This document shows, piece after piece, positions 47,414-58,142 of a stretch of DNA of 64,000 nucleotides. The notes under the pieces are model-generated. The model searched no databases. It worked only from the letters and a program-made list of their open reading frames with translations, and was not told the origin of the DNA. The DNA lies in contig CAIJQQ010000016.1 of the NCBI GenBank assembly GCA_903822825.1, positions 62,001 through 126,000 of the forward strand, in the 5' to 3' direction. The position numbers and the translations under genes are program-made. The DNA comes from an uncultured Burkholderiales bacterium. GTDB lineage: Bacteria > Pseudomonadota > Gammaproteobacteria > Burkholderiales > Burkholderiaceae_C. The stretch's first letter is position 1. Each line of letters begins with the position of its first letter.

Positions 47414-48628
47414 TCAGTTCTTGACCAGAGGGCAATCGCCTTCGTTCAGAGGGCGGAAGGCTTCTGTTGCAGGAATCGTGGATGCGACCTTGTAGTAGTC
47501 GTAAGGGCCTTTGGATTCCGAAGGCTTTTTGACTTCAAACAAGTACGCGGGGTGGATCTTGCGGCCGTCAGCGCGGATGTTGCCTTTGCCGAACAGGATG
47601 TCGTCGGTGGGCAGGTCCTTCATCTTGGCCACGACCTTCAGACCGTCGTCGCTCTTGCCCGCGTCCACGGCTTTCAGGTAGTGGATCACGCTGGCATAAA
47701 CGCCTGCGTGGTCAGACGAAGGCATCTTGCCACCGTGCAGTGCGGCAAAACGCTTGGACCAAGCGCGGGTGTTGTCGTTCAAATCCCAGTAGAAGGTTTC
47801 GGTCAACAGCAGGCCTTGTGCTTTGTCCAGGCCCAGCGCGTGCACGTCGGGCAGGAACACCAGCATGCCGGCGAGGTTCTGGCCGCCTTTGACGATGCCA
47901 AATTCGGAGGCTTGTTTGATGGAGTTGACCGTATCAGCGCCTGCGTTGGCCAGACCGATGATCTTGGCTTTGGAGGCTTGCGCTTGCAACAGGAAAGAAG
48001 AGAAGTCTTGTGTGGGGAAAGGTGTGCGAACCTTGCCCACCACTTTGCCGCCATTCTTGGTCACCACAGCTTCGGTGTCGCGCTCCAGGGCGTGACCGAA
48101 AGCGTAGTCAGCGGTCAAGAAGAACCAGGTGCTGCCGCCGTTTTTCACAATCGCCTTGCCGGTGCCGTTGGCCAGCATCCAGGTGTCGTACAGCCAGTGC
48201 ACCACGTTGGCGTTGCAGGCCTTGCCGGTCAGGTCGGCGGTGGCCGAGCCGGTGTTGACGTGGGCCTTGTTCTTGTCTTTGGAAATCTGGGCAATGGCCA
48301 GACCCACAGACGATGTGGGCACGTCGGTGATCATGTCGACCTTGTCGGTGTCGTACCACTGGCGGGCAATGTTCGAGCCGATGTCGGGTTTGTTTTGGTG
48401 GTCAGCGCTGAGAACTTCGACCTTCAGTGAGCTCTTGGAAGCCTTGAGGTAGTCCTCCACAGCCATCTTGGCGGCCACCACGGAGCCAGGGCCGCCGATG
48501 TCGGAGTAGGGGCCGGACATGTCGCTGAGCACGCCAATTTTGACGATGCCGTCAGAGACCTGGGCCTGTGCCGAACCGGCAAATGCACATGCGGCGAGGG
48601 CTGCCGCGGCGAGAAGTTTGCGTTTCAT
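47414..48628 (-). CDS. ABC transporter substrate-binding protein (LivJ/LivK-like)
   Basis: Signal peptide; VKIGVLSDMSGPYSDIGGPGSVVAAKMAVEDY. Confidence 0.92.
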   Translation of the reverse strand: MKRKLLAAAALAACAFAGSAQAQVSDGIVKIGVLSDMSGPYSDIGGPGSVVAAKMAVEDYLKASKSSLKVEVLSADHQNKPDIGSNIARQWYDTDKVDMITDVPTSSVGLAIAQISKDKNKAHVNTGSATADLTGKACNANVVHWLYDTWMLANGTGKAIVKNGGSTWFFLTADYAFGHALERDTEAVVTKNGGKVVGKVRTPFPTQDFSSFLLQAQASKAKIIGLANAGADTVNSIKQASEFGIVKGGQNLAGMLVFLPDVHALGLDKAQGLLLTETFYWDLNDNTRAWSKRFAALHGGKMPSSDHAGVYASVIHYLKAVDAGKSDDGLKVVAKMKDLPTDDILFGKGNIRADGRKIHPAYLFEVKKPSESKGPYDYYKVASTIPATEAFRPLNEGDCPLVKN

Positions 48629-48669
48629 GGTGATGTCTCCTGTTGAGATGGACTGTGGAAAAAAGTGAA

Positions 48670-49380
48670 TCAGACGCCAAGATATTCGTGCAGCATGGGC
48701 ATCTTGGCTTTGAGCTCGCTCGCGGCAAAGCCTTCGATGATGCGACCGTGCTCCATGACGTAGAAGCGGTCTGCCAGCGGTGCGGCAAAACGGAAGTTTT
48801 GCTCGACCATGATGATGGTGAAGCCCTTGGCCTTGAGCGAGAGGATCATGCGCGCCAAGGCTTGCACGATCACAGGCGCGAGGCCCTCAGAGATTTCATC
48901 GAGCAGCAAGAGCTTGGCACCCGTGCGCAAGATGCGGCCCACCGCCAACATTTGTTGTTCGCCGCCCGACAGTCGGGTGCCGGGGCTGTTCTTGCGCTCA
49001 AGCAAATTGGGGAACATCTCGTAAATTTCGTCGATCGGCATGCCGCCGCCTGCAATCACCGGGGGCAGCAGCAGGTTTTCTTCGCAGCTGAGCGAGGCAA
49101 AGATGCCGCGTTCTTCCGGGCAGTAGCCCAGGCCGAGCTTGGCGATGTTGTGCGGGGCCATGTCGATCGATTCGAGGCCGTTGATCGTGATGGATCCCGT
49201 GCGTTTGCCCACCAGCCCCACGATGGACTTGATGGTGGTGGTGCGCCCAGCCCCGTTGCGGCCAAGCAGGGTGACCACTTCGCCTTTGTGCACCGTCAGG
49301 TCTACGCCGTGCAGGATGTGCGACTCGCCGTACCAGGCGTGCAGGTTGCTGATGCGCAGGAATTCGTTGGAATCAGCCAT
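48670..49380 (-). CDS. livF: ABC transporter ATP-binding protein LivF
   Basis: LLGRNGAGRTTTIKSIVGL Walker A (AGRTT variant); LSGGEQQMLAVGRIL signature; LLLLDEISEGLAP. Confidence 0.92.
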   Translation of the reverse strand: MADSNEFLRISNLHAWYGESHILHGVDLTVHKGEVVTLLGRNGAGRTTTIKSIVGLVGKRTGSITINGLESIDMAPHNIAKLGLGYCPEERGIFASLSCEENLLLPPVIAGGGMPIDEIYEMFPNLLERKNSPGTRLSGGEQQMLAVGRILRTGAKLLLLDEISEGLAPVIVQALARMILSLKAKGFTIIMVEQNFRFAAPLADRFYVMEHGRIIEGFAASELKAKMPMLHEYLGV

Positions 49381-50149
49381 GGGCACTCTCCAGGTCGGTC
49401 TCAACGGTGCCCATGTAGGCTTCCAGCACTTGCGGGTTTTGAGACACCACCTCGTAAGGACCTTCGGCAATGACTTGACCGCGTTGCAACACGCTGATCG
49501 TGTCGGCAATGCTGGAGACCACATTCATGTTGTGTTCCACCATCAAGATGGTGCGGTTGGCGCCCACCTTTTTGATGAGTTGGGTGACACGGTCCACGTC
49601 TTCATGGCCCATGCCTTGCGTGGGCTCGTCCAGCAGCATCAGCTCGGGGTTCATGGCCAGGGTGGTGGCGATCTCCAGCGCGCGCTTGCGACCATAGGGC
49701 AGCTCCACCGCCATCAGGTCGGCCATGGCGCCCAGGTCCACCTCGTCGAGCAGCGCCATGGCGCGGTCATTGAGCTCGTCAAGGATGCGCTCGGAACGCC
49801 AAAAATGCATGGACATGCCGGTGTTGCGCTGCAAAGCAATGCGCACGTTTTCCATGACTGTGAGGTTGGGGAAGGTGGCCGAAATCTGGAACGAACGCAC
49901 CAAGCCCTGGCGGGCCACTTGGGCGGGCTTTTGTGACGTGATGTCTTTGCCATTGAACAGGATCTGCCCGCGCGTGGGGATCAGGAACTTGGTGAGCAAG
50001 TTGAACACCGTGGTCTTGCCTGCGCCATTGGGCCCGATCAATGCATGGATTTGACCGCGTCGCACACCCAAGTTGACGTTGTTGACAGCGACAAACCCCT
50101 TGAACTCTTTCAAGAGCTCTCGGGTTTCGAGAATGAAATCTGTGGACAT
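49373..50149 (-). CDS. livG: ABC transporter ATP-binding protein LivG
   Basis: ALIGPNGAGKTTVFNLLTKFLIPTRG; LMLLDEPTQGMGHEDVDRV. Confidence 0.92.
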   Translation of the reverse strand: MSTDFILETRELLKEFKGFVAVNNVNLGVRRGQIHALIGPNGAGKTTVFNLLTKFLIPTRGQILFNGKDITSQKPAQVARQGLVRSFQISATFPNLTVMENVRIALQRNTGMSMHFWRSERILDELNDRAMALLDEVDLGAMADLMAVELPYGRKRALEIATTLAMNPELMLLDEPTQGMGHEDVDRVTQLIKKVGANRTILMVEHNMNVVSSIADTISVLQRGQVIAEGPYEVVSQNPQVLEAYMGTVETDLESAHG

Positions 50150-50311
50150 GGCTTGTGAACAAGGTTCCGGTTAACGCTGTGCCACAAGAATGCTGCACTG
50201 CGGGGGGTATTCTGGGTTCTGGCCGCAGGGCCAGACCTAGTGGTTATCCCGAACGTTTGTCTCTAAATCGTCTGAGAGAGTGGAAAGTTTCAATGGAAGG
50301 TTGAAAAAAAC

Positions 50312-51094
50312 TCAACTCAGGACCATGCCGCCGTCCAAATGGATGGATTGACCGGTCATTCCCCGCGATTCGTACGAGCCCAAATAGACCGCCAGGTCGG
50401 CAATTTCGTCAGGCTGAAGCACCCGTCCCAATGGCACGCGCGCGAGTGCCGCTTTGACCATGTCGTCGCCGCTGATGCCCGAGCTCTTGGCCACCTGTGC
50501 CTTGAGCTCTTCAACCATGTCGGTCTGGATGAAGCCGGGGCAGATCGCGTTGACCGTCACCTTGAAGGGGCTGGCTTCGAGCGCCAGGCAGCGCGTGAGG
50601 CCCACCACCGCGTGCTTGCTCACGTTGTAGGCACTCTGGTTGCGCGAGCCCCATTTGCCGGCGGTGGACGCCATGTTGATGATGCGCCCGTGCTGGCGTT
50701 GTTGCATGCCCGGCAAGCACGCTTGCGTGAAGTGCAATACGCCGAACAGGTTGACATCGAGCATGTCCTGGAAGTCCTGAGGGACGTAGTCCATGAAAGG
50801 CTTGGCGCGGTACACCCCGGCATTGTTGACCAGCACATCCACGCGCCCGAAGCGGTTTTCTGCCGCTGACACGGCCGCAAAACAGGCGTCGCGGTCGGTC
50901 ACGTTCAGGCCGACGGTCATGACGCGGTCCGCAGGCAGACCCAGCGCATCCTTGACCTCTTTGAGCCGAGCCACGTCCGTGGCCACCAGGCACAGGCTGG
51001 CGCCTTCGGCGGCATAGGCTTCGGCGATGGCGCGGCCAATGCCGCGGCTGGCGCCGGTGATGATGGCGACTTGATTGGCCAGGCGGTGTGTCAT
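50312..51094 (-). CDS. SDR family oxidoreductase (3-hydroxybutyrate dehydrogenase-like)
   Basis: MTHRLANQVAIITGASRGIGRAIAEAYAAEGA; YNVSKHAVVGLTRCLALE. Confidence 0.85.
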   Translation of the reverse strand: MTHRLANQVAIITGASRGIGRAIAEAYAAEGASLCLVATDVARLKEVKDALGLPADRVMTVGLNVTDRDACFAAVSAAENRFGRVDVLVNNAGVYRAKPFMDYVPQDFQDMLDVNLFGVLHFTQACLPGMQQRQHGRIINMASTAGKWGSRNQSAYNVSKHAVVGLTRCLALEASPFKVTVNAICPGFIQTDMVEELKAQVAKSSGISGDDMVKAALARVPLGRVLQPDEIADLAVYLGSYESRGMTGQSIHLDGGMVLS

Positions 51095-51114
51095 GGGTTT
51101 CCTTGTGAAGGGGT

Positions 51115-52089
51115 TCAGATCATGGCGGGGCTTTTGCGCGCTTTGCCGTTGTGGCCGTCTGATCCGTTGGTGGTTTTGGCGGTGGCTTTGCGCAGCACTT
51201 GCAGGTAGCCGTCGGCCAGCTCCATGTGCGGTGCCAGGCCCTGTGCGACCAGCATGCGGTGGGCGGCGGGCAGCTTCCAGCAAGGGGTGAAGACGAAAAG
51301 GTGGTGTTCCAGGTGGTAGTTGACCCAGTAAGGGGCCACCACCAAGCGCATGACCCAGCTCGTCAGGGTGGTGCGGGTGTTGCGCAAGCGGTCGTCGTTG
51401 TCCCCCACCACCGCGTGCTCGGCGATGTTGCGCACGCGGCTGATGACTTGGTACCAGGTGAGCAAAGGCAAGAGCCACAGCGCAAAGTAAGCCCACCACA
51501 CACCCGCGGCTGCGGTGATGCCAAGGATGACAAGGTTGCTCAACAGGAAGTATTTTTCTGCATGGAACAGGTTCTTGCAGCGCTGCCAACGGCTGGGGTC
51601 CTTGCCCATTTCGTGCCGAAACGTTTCCAAGCGCCGTTGGTAGCCGGTGACGCCCAAAATATCGCGCCGCATCTTGCGCCAAAAGCTCTGGCGGGTGATG
51701 GGGAAAGGCGCCGACAAGATGAGGTCCGGGTCGTCTTTTTGTTGCGTGTGGCGGTGGTGGCTCAGGTGGTAGGGGCGGTACAAGGCGAGGCTTGCCCCCA
51801 CAGGCCAGCCGCACAAAAAAGCGCCCAAGGTGTCGTTCAGGCGCGTGCTTTTGAACAAGGCCCGGTGCGCCGCGTCGTGCATCAGGATGGCCAGCCCCAG
51901 CTGGCGGTTGCCGATGATGACCAGCGCCACCACGAAGCTCAAGGGGTTGGGCCAGAGCGCAAACAAGGCCATGGCCAGCGCGATCACGCCCCAGGCGTGC
52001 AGCACCAACCAGGCGCCCATGAGGTCGGAGCGCTCACGCAAGTAAGCGTCCTGCTCAGCGGTGAGTTGGTGTTTGGGAGCGGGGTTCAT
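51115..52089 (-). CDS. fatty acid desaturase family protein
   Basis: Three His boxes: HDAAHR, HLSHHRHTQ, NYHLEHHLF. Confidence 0.92.
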   Translation of the reverse strand: MNPAPKHQLTAEQDAYLRERSDLMGAWLVLHAWGVIALAMALFALWPNPLSFVVALVIIGNRQLGLAILMHDAAHRALFKSTRLNDTLGAFLCGWPVGASLALYRPYHLSHHRHTQQKDDPDLILSAPFPITRQSFWRKMRRDILGVTGYQRRLETFRHEMGKDPSRWQRCKNLFHAEKYFLLSNLVILGITAAAGVWWAYFALWLLPLLTWYQVISRVRNIAEHAVVGDNDDRLRNTRTTLTSWVMRLVVAPYWVNYHLEHHLFVFTPCWKLPAAHRMLVAQGLAPHMELADGYLQVLRKATAKTTNGSDGHNGKARKSPAMI

Positions 52090-52200
52090 GGGAGGTCAAG
52101 GCTGCGCACGAGCGCGAATTGTCATATCTTGGGACCAAACCCCGGCGCTTTCAGTCGCTCGCGCGACGAATCTTTGGCGCATGTTGCTGGGCAACAGGCT

Positions 52201-53613
52201 TCATTTGCCGATGCAAAAGCTCGAAAAAATCACGCCCAGCAAATCGTCGGCACTGAACTCACCTGTGATCTCGTTCAGCGCGTTCTGCGACTGGCGCAGT
52301 TCTTCGGCCAGCAGGTCCAGGCTTTGGGCTTGGGCGGCCAGCAGTTGCTGGGCGATGTCCAGGTGTTCGCGCACACGCAGCAGGGCTTGCACGTGGCGCT
52401 CGCGGGCGATGTAGAGGCCTTCGCTGGCGCTTTGCCAGCCCGCTTCGTGCAGCAGGCGCTGGCGCAGGGCCTGCAGGCCCTCGCCTGTGCGGGCCGAGAG
52501 GGTGATGCCTTCTTGCGCTGAGGGCGCGGGCGCGGCATCGGCCTTGTTCCAGATGTCGATCACGGGCACGCCCTTGGGCAGGCGCTCTGAGAGCGTTTGA
52601 GCAATCTCGGCATCAGACGCTGCATACGCGCTGTCGGCGGTGCGTGTCAGGTCGTGCAAAAACAGCACGGCATCGGCCTGCTCGATCTGGCCCCAGGCGC
52701 GTTCGATGCCGATCTTTTCCACGGTGTCGACATCGGCGCCTTCGCGCAGGCCTGCGGTGTCGATGACGTGCAGCGGCACGCCTTCGATCTGAATGGTCTG
52801 CTGCACCACGTCGCGGGTGGTGCCAGCAATGGGCGTGACGATGGCCAACTCGGCGCCCGCCAGCGCGTTGAGCAGCGAGCTTTTGCCCGCGTTGGGCTGG
52901 CCTGCAATCACCACGCGGATGCCCTCGCGCAGCAGCGCACCCTGACGCGTGCGTTGCAGCACCTTGGCCAGATGCGCTTGCAAGCGGTTGAGCTGCCCCT
53001 GCGCATCGGCCTTTTGCAAGAAGTCGATTTCCTCTTCCGGGAAGTCCAGCGTCGCCTCCACCAGCATGCGCAGGTGGATCAGCGCGTCGCGCAGGGTGTG
53101 TATTTCGCGCGAAAAGTCACCCGCCAGCGATCGGCTGGCGCTGCGGGCGGCGGCCTCGGTGCTGGCGTCGATCAGGTCGGCAATCGCCTCGGCCTGGGCC
53201 AGGTCGATTTTGTCGTTGATGAAAGCCCGCTCGGAAAACTCGCCCGGTTGGGCCATACGCAGACCGGGCAGGCGTGGCTGGCCTGTGGCCGCATCCAAAA
53301 CGGCTGCGGCCTGCATGCAGCGCGTGACCAGCAGCTGCAGCACCACCGGGCCGCCGTGGGCTTGCAGTTCCAGCACGTCTTCGCCCGTGAAAGAGTTCGG
53401 CCCTGGAAAGTAGATCGCCAAACCGTGGTCGATGGCGCTGCCGTCCTGATCGCGAAACGGCAGGTAAGTCGCTTCACGCGCCTTGAGCTGGCGCCCACAC
53501 AAGGCCAAGATCAGTGCTGCCAGAGCCCTACCCGACACGCGCACGATGCCCACCGCGCCCCGACCGGGTGCGGTGGCGATGGCGACGATGGGTTCCTGGT
53601 GGCGGGCGAGCAT
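52201..53613 (-). CDS. mnmE: tRNA uridine-5-carboxymethylaminomethyl(34) synthesis GTPase MnmE
   Basis: [37 protein letters not shown]-terminal FCIGK. Confidence 0.96.
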   Translation of the reverse strand: MLARHQEPIVAIATAPGRGAVGIVRVSGRALAALILALCGRQLKAREATYLPFRDQDGSAIDHGLAIYFPGPNSFTGEDVLELQAHGGPVVLQLLVTRCMQAAAVLDAATGQPRLPGLRMAQPGEFSERAFINDKIDLAQAEAIADLIDASTEAAARSASRSLAGDFSREIHTLRDALIHLRMLVEATLDFPEEEIDFLQKADAQGQLNRLQAHLAKVLQRTRQGALLREGIRVVIAGQPNAGKSSLLNALAGAELAIVTPIAGTTRDVVQQTIQIEGVPLHVIDTAGLREGADVDTVEKIGIERAWGQIEQADAVLFLHDLTRTADSAYAASDAEIAQTLSERLPKGVPVIDIWNKADAAPAPSAQEGITLSARTGEGLQALRQRLLHEAGWQSASEGLYIARERHVQALLRVREHLDIAQQLLAAQAQSLDLLAEELRQSQNALNEITGEFSADDLLGVIFSSFCIGK

Positions 53614-53632
53614 TTGGTGGGCCTCAATGCAA

Positions 53633-53654
53633 AAGGGCCGCTTGCGCGGCCCTT
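53633..53654 (-). terminator. AAGGGCCGCGCAAGCGGCCCTT + TT, downstream of yidC
   Basis: Stem and short T-run on the minus strand just past the yidC stop. Confidence 0.65.
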
Positions 53655-53661
53655 GGCGTTC

Positions 53662-55380
53662 TTATTTGAACTTGGGCAGATTGAACTGCGGTGGCACGCC
53701 CATGCGGGTGTTGATGATCCATTGCTGTGCAATCGACAACACGTTGTTCGTGATCCAGTACAGCACCAGGCCAGACGGGAAGAAGAAGAACATAACGCTG
53801 AACATCAGCGGCATGATCCACATCATCTTGGCCTGCATGGGGTCCGGTGGCGCGGGGTTCAGTGCGGTTTGCAGCAGTGTGGTGAGCGTCATCACCACGG
53901 GCAAGATGAAGAACGGATCAGGAGCCGACAAGTCGTGTATCCAGCCAATCCAGGGTGCGTTGCGCATCTCGACGGTGGACAGCAGCACCCAGTACAGGGC
54001 AATGAACACCGGGATCTGGACCATGATCGGGAAGCAACCACCCATGGGGTTGACCTTCTCGTCGCGGTAGATTTTCATCATCTCTTGCTGCATTTTTTGC
54101 GGATCGGCTTTGAGGCGCTCACGCATTTCCATGACCTTGGGGTTGATGGCTTTCATCTTGGCCATGCTCGAATACGCCTTGGCATTGAGCCAGTAGAACG
54201 CGATTTTGAGCAGCAGCACGAGCGCCATGATCGACCAGCCCCAGTTCTGGATGAAGCCAAACAGCTTGTCCAGCAACCAGAACAGGGGCTTGGCCAACAT
54301 GGCCAGCCAGCCGTAGTCTTTGAGCAAGTCCAGGCCAGGGGCCAGGGCTTCGAGTTGCTTTTCTTCCTGCGGACCCACAAAGAGTTTGTTTTCGATGGCT
54401 TTGGACTGGCCTGGAGCCACTTCACCCATGGGCGTGATCATGCCCACGGCATACAGGTTGTTGTCGACTTTGCGCACGAAGTTTTCACGGGCAATGCCGT
54501 CGCCCAGCAGCCAGGCCGATGCAAAGTAGTGTTGCACCATGGCCACGTAGCCGCTGGTGGAGGTCTTGTCGACCTCAGCCTTGTTCTTTTCGATGTCTGA
54601 AAACTCGATCTTGTTGTACTTCTTGGCTTCGGTGTAGACCGCAGGGCCAGTGAAGGTGGAATAGAAGGACGACTCGCCCGCGGGCTTGTTGCCGTCGCGC
54701 ACCAGTTGCATGTAAAGCTGAGGCGACACCGCTGCCGCGCTGGTGTTGACCACTTCGTGCTTGACGCCCACGGCGTAGCTGCCGCGCTGCAGTGTGTAGG
54801 TTTTGACCAGTTTGACGCCGTTGATGGCTTCGGACTCGAAACGCACGGCCAGCGTGTTTTGGCCGTCTTTCAGGGCGCGATCGCCGCTCACGTGCATGGC
54901 CGCTTTGTGGCTGGGGAAGTTGCCACCGATCAGGCCGGTTTGCGCCACATAGACGCGGTCACGGCTTTCGTCGAACAACACAAAAGGCTTTTTCGCGTCG
55001 CTCAAGTCTGCGTGGCGCGTGAATTCGCTGTGCACCAGCGAGCCCCCTTCGGTGTCAAAGCTGAGCTTGAGCACGTCGGTGGCGACATCGATCCGCTCGC
55101 GTGCCGCTGCAGGTGTGGTGCTGGCGCTGGCAGGCACTTGTCCGGGCGCAGCCGGTGTCATGCTGGCTGAAGGCACTGCGGAAGGCAAGGCAGAAGGGCC
55201 AACGGGCGCAGCACTCGCAGCCGCTGCGCTGGCTGCTGGAGCCGAGCTTGCCTTCGCCTGCGTTTCGACTTTGGGGAAGAAGGTGGCTTTGTGCCCGTTG
55301 TGGACTTGCCATTGGTCCCAGAGCAGGACCATGGAGAAACCAAAGATCACCCAGAGAATGGTGCGGCGAATGTCGTTCAT
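53662..55380 (-). CDS. yidC: membrane protein insertase YidC
   Basis: MNDIRRTILWVIFGFSMVLLWDQWQ; GGCFPIMVQIPVFIALYWVLLSTVEMR. Confidence 0.97.
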   Translation of the reverse strand: MNDIRRTILWVIFGFSMVLLWDQWQVHNGHKATFFPKVETQAKASSAPAASAAAASAAPVGPSALPSAVPSASMTPAAPGQVPASASTTPAAARERIDVATDVLKLSFDTEGGSLVHSEFTRHADLSDAKKPFVLFDESRDRVYVAQTGLIGGNFPSHKAAMHVSGDRALKDGQNTLAVRFESEAINGVKLVKTYTLQRGSYAVGVKHEVVNTSAAAVSPQLYMQLVRDGNKPAGESSFYSTFTGPAVYTEAKKYNKIEFSDIEKNKAEVDKTSTSGYVAMVQHYFASAWLLGDGIARENFVRKVDNNLYAVGMITPMGEVAPGQSKAIENKLFVGPQEEKQLEALAPGLDLLKDYGWLAMLAKPLFWLLDKLFGFIQNWGWSIMALVLLLKIAFYWLNAKAYSSMAKMKAINPKVMEMRERLKADPQKMQQEMMKIYRDEKVNPMGGCFPIMVQIPVFIALYWVLLSTVEMRNAPWIGWIHDLSAPDPFFILPVVMTLTTLLQTALNPAPPDPMQAKMMWIMPLMFSVMFFFFPSGLVLYWITNNVLSIAQQWIINTRMGVPPQFNLPKFK

Positions 55381-55649
55381 GTGGTCTTCTTGGAAGAAGT
55401 AGGAGAAATCAGTCGGCTGAACAGGCGTGGCGCCTTTTCAGGTACAGGGTCGTGGCCGCCTGCGCAGCCAGGATGGCAGCGCAGCAAGCGGGCAAGGGTC
55501 AAATAACTGCCTGCAGTTGCGCCATGCAACTCAAGCGCTTTGAGGGAATAAGCCGAACAGGTGGGCTCAAAACGGCAAGCAGAACCCAGCCAAGGGCTGA
55601 GCAGTAAACGGTAGGCGCGAACCAAGCCCATCAACGCATCACGCAGCAT
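55377..55649 (-). CDS. yidD: membrane protein insertion efficiency factor YidD
   Basis: LVRAYRLLLSPWLGSACRFEPTCSAYSLKALELHG. Confidence 0.95.
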   Translation of the reverse strand: MLRDALMGLVRAYRLLLSPWLGSACRFEPTCSAYSLKALELHGATAGSYLTLARLLRCHPGCAGGHDPVPEKAPRLFSRLISPTSSKKTT

Positions 55650-56100
55650 GGCGAGCCTCTGGGAGTGGATGTGCTGGCCGGCAGGCCCGCTGGAACAACT
55701 GCTCCAACTCGGTCCGAACGGCCAGTTTGAGCGGTTCGGAAGTTGCGCTCACAAACAGCTTGCGGTCAAAAGTCGAGCGCAGGCGCACCACATGCGCGGC
55801 ATCGGGCAGTTGATCTGCAAAATTTTGACTCACGGCGTAAATCTGACGTTTGATGGCATTGCGCGTGACTGCACGGCGTGCCCAGCGTTTGGGCACCATG
55901 GCGCCCATCCAAGTATCGACCAAGCCAAAAAGGGCCTGCTCCCCGGAGGGGGCAGGCCCGTTGGTATCGGTGTGGTCCACAGGGACAACGGATGCGGCGG
56001 GTGTCAAAGACAAGCGGTGCAGTGCAAAGTGAGACGTGCGCGAAACCGTGCCGCCAGCCAGGGCGGCCTGGAATTGCGGGCGAGTCTTCAGACGTTGCAC
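55639..56100 (-). CDS. rnpA: ribonuclease P protein component
   Basis: KRWARRAVTRNAIKRQIYAVSQNF; between rpmH and yidD. Confidence 0.93.
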   Translation of the reverse strand: MQRLKTRPQFQAALAGGTVSRTSHFALHRLSLTPAASVVPVDHTDTNGPAPSGEQALFGLVDTWMGAMVPKRWARRAVTRNAIKRQIYAVSQNFADQLPDAAHVVRLRSTFDRKLFVSATSEPLKLAVRTELEQLFQRACRPAHPLPEARHAA

Positions 56101-56167
56101 AGCGGCCAGGCCCTGGCTTGAGCCGTCTGGCCTGACGCGCGGTCAGACGCTGACGGCTGCAATGGCA

Positions 56168-56302
56168 TCAGACAGCCAGACGCTTGCGGCCTTTGGCGCG
56201 GCGTGCGTTGATCACGGCACGGCCACCACGGGTCTTCATGCGAACCAAGAAGCCGTGGGTACGGGCGCGACGTGTTTTGGAGGGTTGGTAGGTGCGTTTC
56301 AT
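56168..56302 (-). CDS. rpmH: 50S ribosomal protein L34
   Basis: [44 protein letters not shown]; 44 aa, too short for the supplied ORF track. Confidence 0.97.
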   Translation of the reverse strand: MKRTYQPSKTRRARTHGFLVRMKTRGGRAVINARRAKGRKRLAV

Positions 56303-56588
56303 GACTTTTCCTTAAAGCCCAAAGCTTGCCCCCGGCGTCAAGCCGAAAACGTGCAAAGCTATTTGAGCGAAGCCCCCGATTATCGCAAACTTTTGTGACC
56401 GCGGCAAACACGGGCTGATTTGTTGCGCGGGAACTTTCTTTTTTGAGCTCAGGGATGACTCGGGGGTCAAACTGCAGTGATGTGGTTTATCATCCCTGTT
56501 CATGGTCAGATGGCATGTGGATAAGCTCTTGATAATTCGAGTTTTCTGCAGCCGAAAGCCTCAAATATCCACAATAAAAAGATTGCCG
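56303..56588. other. oriC: putative chromosomal replication origin region (oriC)
   Basis: rpmH/dnaA intergenic; perfect DnaA box TGTGGATAA (56516..56524), near-consensus ATATCCACA (56565..56573), weaker TGTGGTTTA (56481..56489); divergent flanking genes. Confidence 0.7.
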
Positions 56589-57989
56589 ATGTCCGAGGGA
56601 CTTTCTCCTGAATTCGATGCCCATGCAGGGCATGCACTCTGGCAGGCCTGCCTTGAAGAGTTGTCCCGCGAACTGCCCGAGCAGCAGTTCAACACCTGGA
56701 TCAAACCCTTGGTGGCGCAGGTCGCAGACGACCATTCCAAGCTGACTTTGCTGGTGGCCAACCGCTTCAAGCTCGACTGGGTTCGGGCGCAGTATGCCGG
56801 TCGTTTGGCGGCATTGGCCGAGCGACTGCAAGGCCACCCAGTTCAAATTGAGTTGGCTCTCACTCTCAAAGAAGCCCCCGTCAAATCGACATTCCAACCT
56901 GGATCTTCGGCATTGCGTGGTCCTGAGGAGTCGCTCGATGCCGTGGACGAAGCGGTGCCCAACACTTTCCGAAGTCGGCTCAACCCGGCACTGACTTTTG
57001 ACACCTTGGTGGAGGGCACAGCCAACCGCATGGCACGCGCTGCGGCCATGCACGTGGCGGGCTCGCCGGGTCATTTGTACAACCCCTTGTTCATCTACGG
57101 TGGTGTGGGCTTGGGCAAAACCCACCTGATGCACGCCATCGGCAACAAGTTGCTCGCCGACCGTCCTGAATCCAAGGTTCTCTACATCCACGCCGAGCAG
57201 TTCGTGTCGGATGTGGTTAAAGCCTACCAGCGCAAGACTTTTGACGAGTTCAAGCACCACTACCACTCGCTTGATTTGCTCTTGATCGACGACGTGCAGT
57301 TCTTTGCCAACAAGGACCGCACGCAAGAAGAGTTCTTCAACGCCTTCGAGGCCCTTTTGGCCAAAAAGTCGCACATCGTGATGACCAGCGACACCTACCC
57401 CAAGGGCTTGGCAGACATCCACGAGCGGCTGGTTTCGCGCTTTGATTCGGGCCTGACGGTGGCTTTGGAGCCGCCTGAGCTTGAAATGCGGGTGGCAATT
57501 TTGATCAACAAAGCCCTCAGCGAAGGCAGCGAAATGCCCGAAGAGGTCGCCTTCTTTGTGGCTAAAAACGTGCGCTCCAACGTGCGCGAGCTCGAAGGCG
57601 CGCTGCGCAAGATCCTGGCCTATTCGCGCTTCAACCAAAAAGAAGTCTCGATCCAGCTCGCCCGCGACGCCCTGCGTGACTTGCTGTCGATCCAGAACCG
57701 CCAGATCAGTGTCGATAACATCCAAAAAACCGTGGCCGACTACTACAAGATCAAGGTCGCAGACATGTACAGCAAAAAGCGCCCGGCCAGCATTGCCCGC
57801 CCGCGCCAGATTGCCATGTACCTGGCCAAAGAGCTGACCCAAAAAAGCCTGCCCGAGATCGGTGAGCTGTTTGGCGGGCGCGACCACACCACCGTGCTGC
57901 ACGCGGTGCGCAAGATCGGTGGCGAGCGCCAGCAACTGACCGAGTTGAACCAGCAGCTGCACGTGCTGGAGCAAACCCTCAAGGGCTGA
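56589..57989 (+). CDS. dnaA: chromosomal replication initiator DnaA
   Basis: [38 protein letters not shown]. Confidence 0.98.
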   Translation: MSEGLSPEFDAHAGHALWQACLEELSRELPEQQFNTWIKPLVAQVADDHSKLTLLVANRFKLDWVRAQYAGRLAALAERLQGHPVQIELALTLKEAPVKSTFQPGSSALRGPEESLDAVDEAVPNTFRSRLNPALTFDTLVEGTANRMARAAAMHVAGSPGHLYNPLFIYGGVGLGKTHLMHAIGNKLLADRPESKVLYIHAEQFVSDVVKAYQRKTFDEFKHHYHSLDLLLIDDVQFFANKDRTQEEFFNAFEALLAKKSHIVMTSDTYPKGLADIHERLVSRFDSGLTVALEPPELEMRVAILINKALSEGSEMPEEVAFFVAKNVRSNVRELEGALRKILAYSRFNQKEVSIQLARDALRDLLSIQNRQISVDNIQKTVADYYKIKVADMYSKKRPASIARPRQIAMYLAKELTQKSLPEIGELFGGRDHTTVLHAVRKIGGERQQLTELNQQLHVLEQTLKG

Positions 57990-58142
57990 TGCGCATGGTT
58001 GCCCTGTTCCCCCTGCAAAAACAATGCCGCCCAAGCACCTTTGACGGGCAAAAACACCCAAAAAACGGCGAAAATGTCGTTTGTTCCTGCAGACCGTCGC
58101 CCAGCCGGGCCCGACGCCTGAAAAACCACCAAAGGTAGACAA

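Noticed and set aside
52597-54600. 667-aa plus-strand ORF over mnmE and yidC
   Set aside because: Antisense shadow of two conserved genes and crosses their intergenic terminator.
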